From assembly GCA_030674185.1 (NCBI GenBank), contig CM060308.1, positions 40,359,357 through 40,423,356 on the forward strand: a stretch of DNA of 64,000 nt, in the 5' to 3' direction. Source of the DNA: Monoplex corrugatus (lineage: Eukaryota; Mollusca; Gastropoda; Littorinimorpha; Ranellidae). Below are positions 1 through 10,705 of this stretch, in pieces; position 1 is the stretch's first letter; every line of letters begins with the position of its first letter. The position numbers and the translations under genes are program-made. The notes under the pieces were generated by a model that was not told where the DNA came from, did not search any database, and was given only the letters and a program-made list of their open reading frames with translations.

Positions 1-404
1 TGCTCGGGAGGCGCATCAGGGACAACCACCCCCCACCGGGCACCCTGGCCAGGCTGGTCGACATCCTGCAGATCGAGTGGGCGGCCATCCCTCAGGACAC
101 ACTCCGTACCCTTGTGGGGTCGATGCATCGGCGCTGTGAAGCATGCATCCAGGCTCGGGGCGGACACACGCGATATTGAAAACAGATTGGCCAAATCTGA
201 CACTTTCTGTTTTTTGAAAAGGGGGGATGTTCCTTTAAATGCATGTGCTGTTCACTAATGGGTCATTGTGCTAATTTCTTTTTCCAAAACAGGTGTGGAA
301 ATGATGAAATAAAACATAGAATCAATTCTAAACATTGTCAATTATTTCAACTTAAAATTAGAGAGGAAGGAAGAAGTGGCCCTTAAATTATGATTAGGAG
401 TATA
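1..404 (+). mobile_element. 3' end of a Tc1-like DNA transposon (truncated by window edge)
   Basis: Positions 3-179 are the last 58 codons of a Tc1-type transposase, ending in the motif GGHTRY and a TGA stop. The frame aligns with the C-terminus of the complete transposase at 1556-2581 (shared NHPP, EWAAIPQ, RRC and ARGGHTR blocks). About 195 bp of 3' untranslated DNA follow, then a terminal inverted-repeat-like end at about 373-404 (GTGGCCCTTAA and GTATATA) resembling the right end of the 1326-2948 element. The element sits in the 5' LTR of a gypsy remnant, because LTR sequence resumes at 400. The 5' part lies outside the window. It is a related but distinct Tc1 family member, since the sequence differs clearly. 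Confidence 0.85.
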
Positions 405-447
405 TATGTTCTGATTGCGTGAGCATATGTGTACAAAAGCATGACAG

Positions 448-465
448 TGGTGACCCCGACGTGAT
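448..465 (+). other. tRNA-Trp primer-binding site of the gypsy remnant
   Basis: TGGTGACCCCGACGTGAT is the exact complement of the 18 nt at the 3' end of metazoan tRNA-Trp including CCA, and it starts one or two bases after the LTR end (GACA/G). This is where minus-strand DNA synthesis of an LTR retroelement is primed. The match continues about two bases further before diverging. The tRNA identity is from memory of the conserved tRNA-Trp T-arm and acceptor sequence. Confidence 0.8.
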
Positions 466-516
466 TTTGGACTTATGGCCAGGCCTTCTAAAATACAGGC
501 AGGTTTTCAAACCCTT

Positions 517-1167
517 GAGTTTCTGGGACATACCATTTCAGTTGGTAGGATGACACCTGAAAAAAACAAAAGTTAAAAAGATCTTGTCACTGCAAGGACC
601 AACTTCCAAAAAGCAGGTCAGATCACTACTTGGACTTCTATCTTATTACAGAAGATATGTCCCGCATTTTGCGTCTTTGACAGCCCCATTGACTGATCTC
701 TCTAAAGGCAATTCCAGTAGACAAATCAGTTGGACAGAGGAATGTCAATCCGCTTTAGAGTGTGTCCAGCAGGTATTGAATTCATTTCCTGTTTTGCTAC
801 TTCCACCTTTGTCTGAGGCTTTTATCCTCAGAACTGATGCCAGCTCTAAAGGCTTGGGAGCAACGCTCCTGCAAACCAAAAATGGTCTCCTTCATCCTGT
901 CCAGTTTGCCAGCAAAAAATTCTCCATGCCTCAGCAAAAATATTCCACAATTGAGAGTGTTTGGCAATTGTCTGGGCATGTGAGAAATTTGCAAGGTACC
1001 TGACTGGCAGAGAATTCACTCTGCAAACAGATCATAGACTCCTCACTTTTCTCCAGTCTGCAAAGACTCGGAATAATCGCTTGTTGCGATGGGCCCTTGC
1101 CCTGCAGGAATTCCGGTTCCGTATTGAACCAATTCCGGGCACAGCAAATCTTCTGTCACGGGAGTGA
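517..1167 (+). pseudogene. gypsy reverse transcriptase - RNase H fragment, frameshifted
   Basis: The sequence begins inside the RT thumb/connection with an EFLGHTIS-like motif and MTPEKN, continues through LLSYYRRYVPHFA and APLTDL, and enters RNase H with ILRTDASSKGLGA. After a frameshift it continues as IVWACEKFARYL, LQTDHRLL and a terminal IPG-ANLLSRE. These are the hallmark blocks of Ty3/gypsy Pol in the correct order. Frame breaks occur near 555-585 (a stop in an A-rich run) and near 955-962. Protease, N-terminal RT, the catalytic YVDD block and integrase are absent, so this is a dead fragment. Confidence 0.85.
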
Positions 1168-1325
1168 ATTGCTTGTCAGTCAGTCAGTCAATCAAATCCT
1201 TATATAATCATATTCGTTTTGTTTTATGTGAGAATGTAATGTGGTTTATATCAGTCTATTTTTTTTATGTATGATTGTAAAGACTGATTTTCAATTTCAT
1301 GTATTTCTTTGACATGATCATTGAA

Positions 1326-2948
1326 TATATACTACTCAAAACAAGTTAAGGGCCACTGTTACAACGCACTGTAAAATCAAAAGCATGAAAGACATGAACT
1401 TGAATCAGAGTGAAAATTTAATTTCATTCAGTGTCAAACCGGAAAAAGCAAAAAACCGAGTTACAAAAGCACACACTCCTCGGAATGTGTATTTGAAGTC
1501 AGGAGGTTGAAATGGACAATTCACAAACATGGCCTCTGACATGAAAGTTCATTCACTATCGGGTATGACCACCTCTTGCAGCGAGACAGGCTGTGCAACG
1601 GCGACGCATGGACCGAATGAGGTTGCGGAGAGTCGCTTGAGGGATGGCGGCCCATTCCTGCTGCAGGAACTGGACCAGCTCTTGTTGATTGGCTGCAGGA
1701 GGATGGTTGCGTCGGACAGCCCGTCCCAACACATCCCAGAGGTGTTCAATGGGTGATAGGTCGGGCGAGTTGGCTGGCCACGGCAACCTGACGACACCCT
1801 GCTGTTGGAGAAAGTTGGTGACGACAGCAGCACGATGTGGACGAGCATTATCGTCCTGCAGAACAGCGCCGTTACCAATGGCTTGCAGGGTTGGTAGTGC
1901 CACAGGGTTCAGAATTTCATCCCTGTAGCGATGCCCTGTCAGATTGCCGGGGACGGGGTACAGGAGAGTGCGGTGGTTGAAACTGATGCCTCCCCACATC
2001 ATGACAGACCCACCACCATATCGGTCATGCTCTCTGACAGTGGCATCTGTGAATCGTTCGCCAACACGTCTCCAGACGCGCACCCTGCCGTCATTGAACC
2101 TCACGGTGAATCGGGATTCATCTGTGAAGAGGACGTTGGACCATTGCCTCACAGTCCACCTCACATGCTGTGTGCACCAGGCTGTACGGGCCACCCTGTG
2201 GCGTGGCAGGAGTGTCGTACGAACAGCAGCAGCCCTTGACGCAAGATTTGCCGCACGCAAACGATTCCGAATTGTCTGGTCGCTGACATTCGTGTTGCTT
2301 GCTGCTCTGAGTTGGTCTCTCAGCCCGCTGGCGGTGGAAGTCCGATCGCGCAGAGCCTGCGTCACAATGTATCGGTCCTGCCGTCTTGTCGTTGAACTGG
2401 GTCTGCCAGTACGGTGCCGTTCTGCCACCTGTCCAGTTGCATGGACACGGTCTCGTAGTCTCTGTATCACGGAGTGGCTCACTCCGACTCTTCTTGCCAC
2501 TTCCTGTGTAGCAATTCCATCCTGGATCCATGCCAGCGCTCGTCCTCGGTTTGTGTCACTCAATTTTCGTCTTGGTGGCATGGTTATTTGTGCGGCTGGT
2601 TAGCCCCTTTAAATACGCACTGGCAGCCTAAGAGGTGGTGAACGCGTTCATCAGTAGTGCGCCGTGCACGTGCAACCCATTTCTCTCGCATGCTGTTCCT
2701 GTCCAGTACTAGGGGGTACAGCGAAAACACAACAATTTTCCATGACTTTCGCGTTTCTCGTGTTGCTCAGCATGAACCTGGTGTCAAGCGGATTTTTTCA
2801 CATGCTTCAATCTGACATATTCACTGCTTCAGCAATACAGCAACACAAGTTAATTTGTACGATTTCATCAACTCGCGTCAATACACCGAGTTGTCGACAC
2901 CAGGTGAAGATCGGAGGGTGGCCCTTAACTTGTTTTGAGTAGTATATA
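1326..2948 (-). mobile_element. complete Tc1-like transposon with 31-bp terminal inverted repeats
   Basis: Positions 1326-1356 and 2918-2948 are perfect inverted repeats of 31 bp, starting TATATACTACTCAAAAC and ending GGGCCAC. The TATA-rich outer ends include the TA target duplication expected of Tc1/mariner. The 1.62-kb element carries one uninterrupted transposase frame on the minus strand. It lies inside the gypsy remnant, so it inserted after the gypsy element arrived. Perfect TIRs and an open transposase suggest a recent, possibly active copy. Confidence 0.92.
1556..2581 (-). CDS. Tc1-family DD34E transposase, intact frame
   Basis: A 341-residue transposase with no stop or frameshift. 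Residues about 1-110 form the bipartite helix-turn-helix DNA-binding region (EVARRVGVSHSVIQRL; later QTIRNRL) with a GRP AT-hook-like linker near residue 60. The DDE/D catalytic core follows: D154 in LFTDESRF, D244 in [10 protein letters not shown]279 in SPDLSPIEHLW, with 34 residues between the second D and the E, which is the Tc1 DD34E signature. A GGGSVMMWGGIS glycine-rich block precedes the second D. The start MPPRRKL matches the start of the other Tc1 transposases in this window (33980 and 43052). It acts in the nucleus to cut and paste the element at TA sites. Family membership is clear; activity is inference. Confidence 0.93.
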   Translation of the reverse strand: MPPRRKLSDTNRGRALAWIQDGIATQEVARRVGVSHSVIQRLRDRVHATGQVAERHRTGRPSSTTRRQDRYIVTQALRDRTSTASGLRDQLRAASNTNVSDQTIRNRLRAANLASRAAAVRTTLLPRHRVARTAWCTQHVRWTVRQWSNVLFTDESRFTVRFNDGRVRVWRRVGERFTDATVREHDRYGGGSVMMWGGISFNHRTLLYPVPGNLTGHRYRDEILNPVALPTLQAIGNGAVLQDDNARPHRAAVVTNFLQQQGVVRLPWPANSPDLSPIEHLWDVLGRAVRRNHPPAANQQELVQFLQQEWAAIPQATLRNLIRSMRRRCTACLAARGGHTR

Positions 2949-3689
2949 ATGTTGAATAGATGTTGGATTTATTGAATTTGTATGGTTCATCAATATTGTT
3001 AGACTGAAACATGAATCAACGATTTGTATGATGAACACAACTATAATTATTTGATTGCTGTTGATTGCATGATTTCATGTGGCGAAGTTTATCGACAATG
3101 AAATTATCACTATTTGCCATATGTGAATGAGTGTCATACATTATTATGAAATGTCCTATTTTGGTGAATGGTTGTGATAGATTCTGTGAGAGGCCCTATT
3201 TTATTCATAGGTGTTGTGCTGTGCTGGGCATCTAATTAATTGAGTGGCTTTTGACTGGTGTCATATTCTGGTGGATGTCTTGATTATTGTACATGTCAAA
3301 CATCCACGAGTTGATGAATGTATTTGGTTGCAAACATGATTGCTTGTCATTTTGGCATTATTTGATTTCCATGCTTATAGCAGTGGCTATTAAAAAAATT
3401 GCTGTCACAATTTTTTTTCCGCGGGATAGGGGGTGTCATGTGCGCAGGGTGGTGCGTGCACGTTTTTTGTATCGTGTGCATGGGGGATTATGCATGAGTT
3501 TTTTATGTTGCGTGACGGACGAGTGCTGTATATATGTTCTGATTGCGTGAGCATATGTGCACAAAAGCATGACAGTGTGTGTGTGTGTTTTGTTTTTGGT
3601 TTTTTTTTCGTTTGTTTTTGTTTTGGGTGTTGGTGTTGGTGATTTGTGCTATAACTATGTGAAATGCTGGGGAGATAAGTTGGGGAGAA
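2949..3689. other. no gene seen; presumed 3' LTR body, then T/G-rich DNA
   Basis: Positions 2949-3575 lie between the Tc1 element and the 3' end of the gypsy LTR and are probably LTR sequence, but no second copy is available to prove it. Positions 3576-3640 are a TG/T-rich low-complexity run directly after the LTR end. Frames here are short and of skewed composition. Confidence 0.5.
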
Positions 3690-3942
3690 GATGATTGTCT
3701 CAGAGATCAAGTTAGTTTCAAGTATAGTTTTTGCTACGTCCTGATGGAGAAGAAATCCTGCACCATGAATGTCTGTCTGGTCCATGTTCACGCCACTCCA
3801 TACCAAAACGCAGCTGGTATGAATTCCTTTGTTTGACCTGTCCTTTCATCTACTGGCTGATATTCCCATGACTAGTGTTTTGTCGTTTTGCATGAATTCT
3901 GCTATCTCTGGATCTTTGTCGTTCAGATCGCAGACATTCCAG
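3690..3942 (-). pseudogene. fragment of a non-LTR retrotransposon endonuclease
   Basis: Read on the minus strand from 3942, the sequence encodes WNV followed by an L..KDPEIAEFMQ stretch, an MGIS block, then WSGVNMDQ, HGAGFLL and a VAKTILET-like segment. This order matches the N-terminal half of APE-type endonucleases of LINEs (WNVRTL, ILGISE, WTG, GVGFLL). One in-frame stop and the missing catalytic C-terminal half make it a relic. It differs in sequence from the endonuclease at 5527, so it comes from another LINE family. Moderate confidence, because the match is by motif order only. Confidence 0.5.
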
Positions 3943-4211
3943 TATCAGTTGTGTTTGATTTAACCCTTTCTTTTTCTTCTTCCTGTTGTTGTTCTTCTTC
4001 TTTGTTTCTAATCATTTCCCACTGTTCTTGATCCATTAGTTTCACTTTCCATTTGTGTTCTTGAGTAATTGTATACCTGATATCAGCTAGCACGGTTAAC
4101 CAGAGCTTCATTAGCAGGATGATCCATATCCACTGACTCACGATTTGCATGAGGGGTTGGATTGGGGTTGGATTTTATAACCATATTGACAATATAAAAG
4201 ATTACAATGTT

Positions 4212-5247
4212 GACATTTGCGTTATATTGCATGATGCCACAGTTTGTCAGAAGGCGCCTGTAGGCCTGATATTTCTGTGTTCAGCCTTCTGTGTTAAAGA
4301 CATTTGCGTTATATTGCATGATTCCATGGTTTGTTTGAAGGCGCCTGTAGGCCTGGTACTTCTGTGTTCAGTCTTCTATGTTAAAAATATTTGCGCTATA
4401 CTGCATTATGCCATGGTGTGTTAAGAGGCGCCTGCAGGCCTGGTACTTCTGTGTTCAGTCTTCTATGTTAAATATATTTGCGTTATACTGCATTATGCCA
4501 TGGTGTGTTAAGAGGTGCCTGTAGGCCTGGTACTTCTGTGTTCAGTCTTCTATGTTAAGACATTTGCGTTATATTGCATGATTCCATGGTTTGTTTGAAG
4601 GTACCTGTAGGCCTGGTACATCTGTCTTCAGCCTTCTATGTTAAAAACATTTGCGGCATATTACATGATGCCATGGTGTGTTAAGAGGCGCCTGCAGGCC
4701 TGGTACTTCTGTGTTCAGTCTTCTGTGTTAAGACATTTGCATTATATCGCATGATTCCATAGTTTGTTAGAAGGCACCTGTAGCTGTAGGCCTGGTACTT
4801 CTGTGTTCAGTCTTCTATACTAAAAACATTTGCGTTATACTGCATTATGCCATGGTGTGTTAAGAGGTGCCTGTAGGCCTGGTACTTCTGTGTTCAGTCT
4901 TCTGTGTTAAGACATTTGCATTATATCGCATGATTCCATAGTTTGTTAGAAGGCGCCTGTAGCTGTAGGCCTGGTACTTCTGTGTTCAGTCTTCAATACT
5001 AAAAACATTTGCGTTATACTGCATTATGCCATGGTGTGTTAAGAGGTGCCTGTAGGCCGGGTACATCTGTCTTCAGCCTTCTATGTTAAGACATTTGCGT
5101 TGTATTGTATGATTCCATGGTTTTTATTAGAAGGTACCTGCAGGCCTGGTACTTCTGTGTTCAGTCTTCCATGTTAAGACATTTGCGTTATATTGCATAA
5201 TGCCACGGTTTGTTAGAAGGTACCCGTAGGCCTGGTATTTCTGGGTT
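4212..5247 (+). repeat. satellite-like tandem array, about 12 units of roughly 86 bp
   Basis: Each unit runs from CATTTGCGTTATA through TGCCATGG-TTTG, AAGGCGCCTGTAGGCC, GGTACTTCTGTGTTCAG and TCTTCTATGTTAA. Units start near 4212, 4298, 4387, 4470, 4558, 4645, 4731, 4824, 4909, 5003, 5089 and 5177. Units alternate between a GATTCC subtype and an ATTATGCC subtype. Two units (about 4731 and 4909) carry a 6-7 bp expansion (CTGTAGCTGTAGGCC) and are 93 bp long, so 4731-5088 is a duplicated 179-bp dimer, a small higher-order repeat. No open frame spans the array. Confidence 0.92.
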
Positions 5248-5519
5248 GAGGATGGTTAGCCCACCAACAAGATGGAGATGGCCTTTTTCCACTGGAACAA
5301 ATACGGGCATGTTCATCGTCAAATATGACCTGGCCTTGTAGTCGACAAACGTAAGAAGAGGCAACGTTTAACGATAGCCTGGATAGTCGTGTTAATTAGA
5401 CGATTATCATAGTGGCTTGATGATGCTATCATATGTCGTTACCGGGAGGTTGTGGGTGGGGGTGGTGAAATGAAATACAGGGTTGATGGGGACGATGGGG
5501 TAAAACGTGCATGACCAGG
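5248..5519. other. no gene seen between satellite and LINE
   Basis: The unique sequence has a G-rich stretch near 5440-5500. It may be the 5' untranslated part of the LINE that follows, but nothing shows this directly. Confidence 0.4.
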
Positions 5520-8470
5520 ATGAGTTGTGTATGACTACTGGAATGTGAGGACATTGCTGCAAAAGCGAAAATTAGAGAACGTCAAAAGGGAGATGGAAAG
5601 GCTTAACATTAGTATATTAGGACTAGGGGAAGTGACAATAAAGGGGGCATGCATGATAACATCCGGAGAGTATACAGTGATATACTCTGGTGGAAACTCA
5701 CATGAAAGAGGAGTAGGCATTGTAATGGACAGGGACAAATCAAAAGCAGTTATTAAGGGATACAGGGATGTGTCCGACTATTGCTGGTCAAATTGGGAGG
5801 CAGACCATTTGATATCAACATCATTCAGGTGTATACACCAACATCCACAAGTACTCAGGAAGACATCGACAACTTCTACGAAGTATTAGAGATGGCCAAG
5901 GTCCATTGTAAATCACAAGAAGTTACAGTTATAATGGGAGATTTTAATGCTAAAGTGGGACAGGATAGGGTAGAGGAAATAGTTGGACCTCATGGCCTTG
6001 GTACACAAAATGAAAGGGGTTGGAAACTTGTAGAATGGGCACAGATGAATGAGTTCATAGTAGGAAACACCTGGTTTGAGCAGCCTAATAGAAGAAAATG
6101 GACTTGGTGAGTCCAGGAGATAATACCAAAAATCAGATTGACTACATCCTGATTAATAAAAGATTTAGAAATTCTTTACTGTCAGCAAAAACACTACCAG
6201 GCGCAGACTGCAACAGTGACCACAATCCTGTAGTGGGGAGATTTAGGTTGAAATTACGGAAAAGGAAATAGACCAAAAGCAACATCAAACTAGATCTTGG
6301 ACTCTTAAAGACAAATGAAGTGATACGTCGAAAATTTAATGTACATGTTCAAAACAAATTCAGTGCTCTGGAAGACGTTGGTGACAGTGAGGAACAATGG
6401 ACAAAGTTGAGAAATTCGATAAATGAAGCTTGTGAAGAAATCCCTAAGGCAGATAAAAAAAGCAAAAATGAGCTGGATGACAAAAGAAATTTTAGGCTTG
6501 ATGGAGGAACGGAGGAAGGCAAAGAGAAACGAGGAAATATACCGGAAGATAAACAAAGAAATCAGGAATAGGTGCAATGAAGCTAAGGAAGCTTAGCTGA
6601 AAACAAAATGCAAAGAAATAGAAGACCAACACAGAACGGATCCTCAGGATATGTATAGACGAATTGAAGAAATTGTCCACAGGAAAAATACATGCACATC
6701 AACTGGTTGCTTAAAATCGAAAGATGGTACGATTCTCATGTAAAAAGACAAAATATTAGACAGATGGGGAGAGTACATTAAAGACCTTTTTGAAGATGAC
6801 AGACACGCAGAACACATTATAAGAAAGAACTTTGAAGGACCATCCATAATGAAAGATGAAGTTAGAGCAGCATTGAAAAAGATGAAACCAGGAAAAGCCC
6901 CAGGACCAGACAACATTACTTAAGAGATGATTGAAGCCCTGGGGGAATTTGGTATAGAAAAAATAACAGTTCTCCTAAATTAAAAATTTATGACACTGGA
7001 AAAATCCCCAAAGATATGTCAAAATCAATTTTCATTGCTCTTCCAAAGAAGACAGGGGCTATAGAATGCGAACTCCATCGCACAATCCGTTTGATGAGTC
7101 ATGTAACCAAGATCCCACTAAGAATAATCATGATGAGGACAAGGAATAGAATCAAAAGAGAAATAGCAGATGAATAGTGTGGATTTGTGGAAGGGAAAGG
7201 AACTATCAATGCCATATACATCCTAAGAACTATCATAGAGACGTCAATCGAGGTAAACAAGGATTTTTATTTATGCTTTGTTGGCTATACCAAGTCTTTC
7301 GATCGGGTAAGACATGAAGAATTGATCAACCAACTAGAAAGACTCAATATTGATGGAAAAGATATACGAATAATCAGAAATATGTACTGGGAACAAACAG
7401 CTGCAATGAGAGTAAAAAATGATATAAGCTCTTTCCAAAACATCAAAAGAGGAGTCAGACAGGGTTGTGTTTTGTCACCAGATCTGTTTTCACTTTACAG
7501 CGAAAACATCATGAGAAACCTAGAGGAAGACGCTGGATTAAAGGTTGGAGGAAAAATGATAAACAACATTCAATTAGCAGATGACACCGTGCTAATTGCA
7601 GAAAGTGAAAGGGGCCTACAAAACCTTGTGAATATACTTGAAATAGAAAGCAAAGGTAAGGGGTTGGAACTAAACAGCAGGAAGACTGAAGTCATGGTGA
7701 TCAGTAAAAAACATGAAATCCTGTCATGCAAAATAACAGCAAATGGCACAACCTTGACACAGGTTGATAATTTATTAATTAGTTGCCCGCTACGAGATAG
7801 CCTCGTACCTATTTCCGGTGTTCTGTGCGCCTACATACGAGAGCATCTCGTACCTTTTTCGTCATCGGATTTTGACGCTCTACAAAGGGAGGGAACACTG
7901 ATGATGGTTCCGGGCCATAGTAGAACAGTAAAGACAGAGTTATATCCCTTTGACCAGTCAAGCGACCACAGCAAATGGCTCCGCAGTGAACAGAATAGTG
8001 AACCTACTCAAAAAGCCAGATTTTATCAAGTTTACATCTGGACTGTGGTACCCCCAGGTATGCATGGAGTACTGCACAGAAAAGCATTTACTGGCTGTTG
8101 TGTGAATTCCAGATGTTTGTCCTGTTCTTCAGTAAACAACTGCACCAATTTCCAATGTTTTCTGTGGTGACAGTCTCGATGGAGGCAGACACAAGTAGAT
8201 CATTCATAAGGGAGATTAGGAAAAGACAGGCAACATTTATTGGCCATTTTATGAGGAAAGGGGAGTTGGAGCACCTGGTCACAACGGGAAAGCTGGAGGG
8301 AAAGTGAGCACCAAGTAGACACAGGGAGAAGATAGTAGACGGACTTGCAGAGTGGCTGAAGACAAAGACGGTGGAAGAGATGCTTGAGGCAACAAGAGAT
8401 AGAGACAGATGGAAGTCCGTAATCGCCAACGCCATGCGGCAGGGCACCTGATGATGACGATGATGACGTC
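5520..8470 (+). mobile_element. decayed APE-endonuclease/RT non-LTR retrotransposon (LINE family A), copy 1
   Basis: The 5' part (5527-6270) encodes an APE-type endonuclease: WNVRTL, then an ILGLGE block, IIQVYTPTS, GDFNAKVG and a final SDHNPV. The frame shifts near 5778 and 6108. The linker and RT follow (6300-7770): PGKAPGPDN, CGFVEGKGT, the palm block FVGYTKSFDRV, GVRQGCVLSP and QLADDTVLI. The C-terminal piece (8170-8452) has IRKRQATFIGHFMRKGELEHL and a WKSVIANAM-QGT end, followed by a short (TGA)n-like tail. Several stops and frameshifts show it is dead. Between 7772 and 8166 the expected RT C-terminal sequence is replaced by unrelated DNA (separate entry). A second copy lies at 21645-22340 and a third scrap at 41960-42135. 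Confidence 0.88.
7772..8166. other. foreign segment replacing part of LINE family A
   Basis: Compared with copy 2 (21645-22340), homology stops after GTTGATAA at about 7771 and resumes at about 8167 (GTCTCGATGGAGGCAGAC). The roughly 395 bp in between are unrelated, and about 330 bp of LINE are missing. The segment has two 17-bp dyads 45 bp apart, TACGAGATAGCCTCGTA (7791-7807) and TACGAGAGCATCTCGTA (7836-7852), each a 6-bp inverted repeat with a 5-bp loop. By chance it stays open in the LINE frame to 8170. No terminal repeats were found. Confidence 0.55.
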
Positions 8471-8712
8471 TACCTCCCATCCCCTATCCCCCATCCCCAC
8501 CCTCTCAGTTTGCGTGTGCTTTGTGCCCTAGAGGTTTCGTCGTTGTTGGCAAATGCTTTGGTGAGTGTGTGCGCCTTAATTTTATTCTTCAATCAAGATT
8601 TGGCACCTTATAAATAAGAAGAAGAAGAAGAAGAATGATGATGATAATGATAAAAGCAATAACAATAATAATGATAATGATTAATGATAATAGTAATAGT
8701 AGTAGTAGTATA
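8471..8712 (+). repeat. L2-like LINE 3' tail remnant and AT-rich microsatellite
   Basis: Positions 8505-8615 resemble the 3' tail at 23455-23555 (TTTGT-CCCT..GAG-TTT, GTGCG, then a GGCACCTTATAAAT or TGCCGTATAAATG end). Both end in a simple repeat, here (GAA)n, (GAT)n and (TAG)n from 8619 to 8711. The pattern is that of a short 5'-truncated LINE or SINE insertion with a microsatellite tail. Confidence 0.5.
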
Positions 8713-10436
8713 TTGCCGACAATATCATGTTTGTTACGTCCAAAAGGACACCTTTCTTTGGATTTATGGATGCAGTCTAATTTGTGAGGATCTTGTACAA
8801 GTTGTGTGTCAGGACCAACCATTGCAATATCTTCCCATGCATAACTTTCCCAAGATCATTTGGAACTTTTCTTCCACGCTGTTCGAGCAACAGGAAGTTT
8901 TAACATTAACCGGAAAGCAAGGCACTTTGTGGCTTCTCACAAACGTCTGATGATACGTCATGACGTCACCATGGTCACTGGAAACACAATACTGCTGGAT
9001 AACACACATCAGTACTGACGACAGTGTCTGCAACTTCTGCGGTGAATACTTCAGTAGAAGACCAGTCTGAGGATGTCTTGATTACAAGATGGCAGAGTCT
9101 GGTTCCAGCAGAGCACCGTCCAGAAGAAAACCTTTCACAGATCCCAGACTTGTGTTTATTCAGAGAGGCTGGCTTTATGGTCAAGATTGCAGCCAGGAGA
9201 ACGCCTTGTCTGAGTATCAGTCAGCGTTGACAACAAAAGCGTTGGGTGGCAGTCAACTCAGTCACTGGCTGATCATTCAGAAGGAAGAGGAAGTCTACAA
9301 AAGCTGTCAGACAGTGTCATCAACGTCTGCCAAATGATTGAACGGCTTTCACAAAATGTGTTCCTTGTGAATGGTCAGAAGATTCCTTAAGGCACTGGTA
9401 TTACTGGTGTCCTATCCCATGCTGTGTTGCAAGAGGTTGGAGGCAAAGCATTCTAGGCCGTCAATGGACATATGTTGGGCATGTACTGGATACAAACTGA
9501 TATCAACCATATCTTTCTTCTCATCAAATCTGTCACACATACTTACACAAATGTCAGGATGCACTGTTTAGCAAAGCAACAGAACCTACACATCAGGCGG
9601 AAATTCATCCGCAAAACGTTCACATCTGGTTGTAGCATCAGTAAGCCATCTTTTCCTTTCTTTGGTTGTGTACATATTCACTGAAACAACTTCTGTCGTA
9701 TTTTGAGAGTGTTTATGTGACAATTTTACGTACTGCGATGAGTGGATTAAAATCTGAAATAACTAAATGGTGTAAATACAACAGACGGTGCTGTTCCTTA
9801 CTGTGTTGTTATTTGTAGTTGTTTTCTTTAGGGTTAGTCTTAGTTTTGCGTTATGCTTGACTTAACGTCTTATTCTGTAAGACTACACGGAAAGCCATTG
9901 CAGTATGTACATTTTGTGTATTGAATTTGTATATGTGTGTTATGTCTGTTTGTGTGCACGCGCGCGTGCGCTGTGCAGACGCGTGCATGCGTGTGTGCAT
10001 GATTGTGTTCGTCCGTGTAATGTACGTGTGTATGACCAAATGTTTCCTACAACAGATTTGAAAACACATTATGGACAGTTGCAGTTGATTTGAACACATT
10101 ATTTCATTCATGAATTGGGATCAAACTGGTCAGAAAAGCAAAACCTACTATATTATTTGATATGTCAGCAATGTTGAGTTCTATTTTCAGTTGGCATTTT
10201 CTTGATATCTGGATATATTTAGAGTGTTTCTTACAAACATGACAATCCATAATGATGAGTACAATAAGCTGTAGACCAAATGTGTGTAAGAAAAACAGAA
10301 TTACTTTTGGGTATTACATATATTATCAATGGACACTGTTATCTCAGTTTGACACACTTGAGGGCTGTTATCCTGGTTTGATACAGTTGTAGACTGTGTA
10401 CAACAGTACTGTATGTTACCATTGTCTACTCTGGTT
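8713..10436. other. no gene recognised; unique AT-rich DNA
   Basis: Several overlapping frames of 60-90 codons lie at 8975-9340, but none matches a family I know and no splice-consistent model could be built. Positions 9925-10010 are a degenerate TG/CG-alternating stretch. The region could hold a lost retroelement or part of an unrecognised exon. Confidence 0.4.
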
Positions 10437-10608
10437 TTTTGTTTGTTTGTTTGTTTGTTTGTTTGTTTGTTTGTTTAGTTTAGTTTATTGGGGTCTACAT
10501 AACCGTAACTGAAAATACGTGAAAAAAAAGTTAAAGAAAGATAAATTCCGTGCTTCCATTGACACTTGAAGCCTATGTGCAATCTGTGAAAGATGCGTGC
10601 GTGCGTGA

Positions 10609-10700
<92 letters not shown>

Positions 10701-10705
10701 ACGCT
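10437..10705. repeat. (TTTG)n and long (GT)n microsatellites
   Basis: Positions 10438-10476 are about ten TTTG units. Positions 10609-10699 are about 45 uninterrupted GT dinucleotides. Hypothetical frames with alternating Cys-Val or His-Thr here are artefacts of the repeat. Confidence 0.97.

Larger units (their letters stand above)
400..3577 (+). mobile_element. Ty3/gypsy LTR retrotransposon remnant, internally deleted and invaded by a Tc1 element
   Basis: A 50-bp direct repeat (400-449 and 3528-3577, one mismatch) marks the 3' ends of the two LTRs. The first is followed at once by a tRNA primer-binding site (448-465). Only about 50 bp separate that site from the reverse-transcriptase region, so gag, protease and the N-terminal half of RT are missing; integrase after RNase H is missing too. 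A Tc1 element (1326-2948) lies between the RNase H piece and the 3' LTR end. The left boundary of the 3' LTR cannot be fixed, because the 5' LTR is cut by the 1-404 transposon. No intact gene remains. Confidence 0.7.

Noticed and set aside
1544..2603. Long plus-strand frames (for example 1944-2603)
   Set aside because: They are antisense shadows of the Tc1 transposase on the minus strand.
4212..5247. Possible CRISPR array
   Set aside because: Direct units of about 86 bp with no short-repeat/spacer structure, in a eukaryotic context. It is a satellite.
7187..8170. 327-codon open frame
   Set aside because: It is a chimera: LINE RT up to about 7770, then unrelated inserted DNA read in frame by chance. 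Comparison with copy 2 shows the break.
8975..9340. Overlapping 69-82 codon frames
   Set aside because: No family match, no consistent splice sites, and open in several frames. Left as unique DNA.
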